Source: Paulownia fortunei
Lineage: Eukaryota; Streptophyta; Magnoliopsida; Lamiales; Paulowniaceae
Direction of reading: 5' to 3'
DNA: 64,000 bases
Assembly: GCA_019321725.1 (NCBI GenBank)
Contig: CM033116.1
Location: forward strand, 4,770,642 to 4,834,641
Shown here: positions 63,401 to 64,000 of the stretch, in pieces
Position numbering within the stretch: position 1 is the first letter of the stretch
How the letters are laid out: every line of letters starts with the position of its first letter
Made by a program: the position numbers and the translations under genes
Notes under the pieces: generated by a model
What the model was told of the DNA's origin: nothing
The model's database searches: none
Seen by the model: the letters and a program-made list of their open reading frames with translations, nothing else

Positions 63401-63640
63401 TTCAGAAAACATAAGGAAGAAAAGAAAATATTTTGTCATTCAGATTATGTTTTCTGATCATATAATGACATGAATGTTGTGAAAAAATTTATTCTATCTT
63501 ATTCCACGTATTTCCTTTGTACCCTAATTGACAAAAAACCAAATTCCAACATCACATTCCACAAGTTCAAAAGCAATGATTATCATTTGTCTCTTACATT
63601 TTGTAATAGAATGTTTAAATGAACACCTGGTATTGTATAG
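60500..63640. other. Gene-free AT-rich spacer
   Basis: No coding region, RNA gene or clear transposon is visible. Minor items are GGATCC pairs at 61275-61310 and numerous short AT palindromes. Confidence 0.5.
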
Positions 63641-63648
63641 ATATATCA

Positions 63649-63651
<3 letters not shown>

Positions 63652-63682
<31 letters not shown>
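63652..63682. repeat. (AT)n microsatellite
   Basis: About 31 bp of perfect AT repeat. Comparable AT runs occur at 22413-22430, 37798-37827, 40104-40123, 44340-44376 and 55388-55421. Confidence 0.9.
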
Positions 63683-63685
<3 letters not shown>

Positions 63686-63863
63686 GTGCAATTGCAACAT
63701 CTACAAGACCCCTGATCAAGAAGAAATCATAGATATTCGACGGAACACATAATTGAGAATTTCCCAAAAATAATTCAGCAGATAATGTGAATAAAAACTC
63801 TCCAATTATTGAGGGGAAAAGAACAACACAGCTCATGCATGTTACTTTCCTCTTTGTGTTGGT

Positions 63864-63884
63864 GGGGTGGGTGGGGTTGGGGGG
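63864..63884 (+). other. G-quadruplex motif
   Basis: GGGG-T-GGG-T-GGGG-TT-GGGGGG: four G-tracts with 1-2-base loops, which fits a stable parallel G4 consensus. No gene was found next to it within the window. Confidence 0.7.
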
Positions 63885-64000
63885 AGATGTTGTTTGAGAT
63901 ATTCAATCATTCAGTTTGTGGGCTTTAAATAGTCGAATATATGAAATTTGGATGAAGGACAAATATGAAATGTTTGGAGATATGATGATAAGGATATTCT

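Noticed and set aside
1..64000. CRISPR arrays, bacterial operons, phage or organellar inserts
   Set aside because: No regularly spaced repeat-spacer structure, ribosome-binding sites or organelle genes were seen. The window is typical plant nuclear DNA.

Overview
This is a nuclear segment of a eudicot plant genome. It is strongly AT-rich and has long gene-poor spacers, spliceosomal introns with GT-AG borders, many microsatellites and many small inverted-repeat transposons. All gene models below were spliced by hand from the sequence and close in frame. Protein identities come from family recognition, not from a search.

Layout, left to right. 1-6.6 kb is intergenic and repeat-bearing. A short two-exon gene for a DUF7054 (At4g22758-like) protein lies at 6.93-7.94 kb (+). 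The small subunit of the splicing factor U2AF (U2AF35) lies at 12.99-10.70 kb (-) in five coding exons. A tRNA-Leu(UAA) gene starts about 230 bp from the U2AF35 ATG, in divergent orientation. 13.3-19.5 kb is intergenic with several non-autonomous elements.

The core of the window, 20.2-57.7 kb, is a head-to-tail array of three CslA genes, all on the minus strand. They belong to glycosyltransferase family 2 and resemble the glucomannan 4-beta-mannosyltransferase CSLA9. I call them copy A (25270-20210, 536 aa), copy B (46381-38513, 529 aa) and copy C (57723-52934, 537 aa). All three have the same nine coding exons with the same intron phases, and none has a frameshift or stop. Copy A keeps every catalytic motif. 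Copy B has LDDSKD in place of LDDSTD plus other changes at conserved sites, and it lacks the 5'UTR block shared by A and C. Copy C has LDGSTD, so one aspartate of the nucleotide-sugar-binding pair is lost. A and B are the most recent pair, since even their introns 2 align; C is older.

The spacer upstream of A (about 27.65-38.05 kb) and the one upstream of B (about 46.52-51.87 kb) are diverged copies of each other. They act as natural empty-site controls for one another. This delimits a solo LTR with a 5-bp target duplication, several MITE-like insertions and a GGCCCA-rich insertion. The CslA introns carry further elements: a 1.07-kb Mutator-type foldback MITE in B intron 2, an LTR-like segment in B intron 3 and a CACTA-type element in C intron 3.

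58.7-59.9 kb holds a decayed plant-mobile-domain (PMD) gene on the minus strand. The remainder to 64 kb is AT-rich and shows no gene.

Functionally, the array would supply Golgi mannan or glucomannan backbone synthases using GDP-mannose and GDP-glucose. The motif changes suggest that only A is clearly a standard enzyme. B and C are either decaying or changed in function. U2AF35 and the tRNA are housekeeping genes unrelated to the array.
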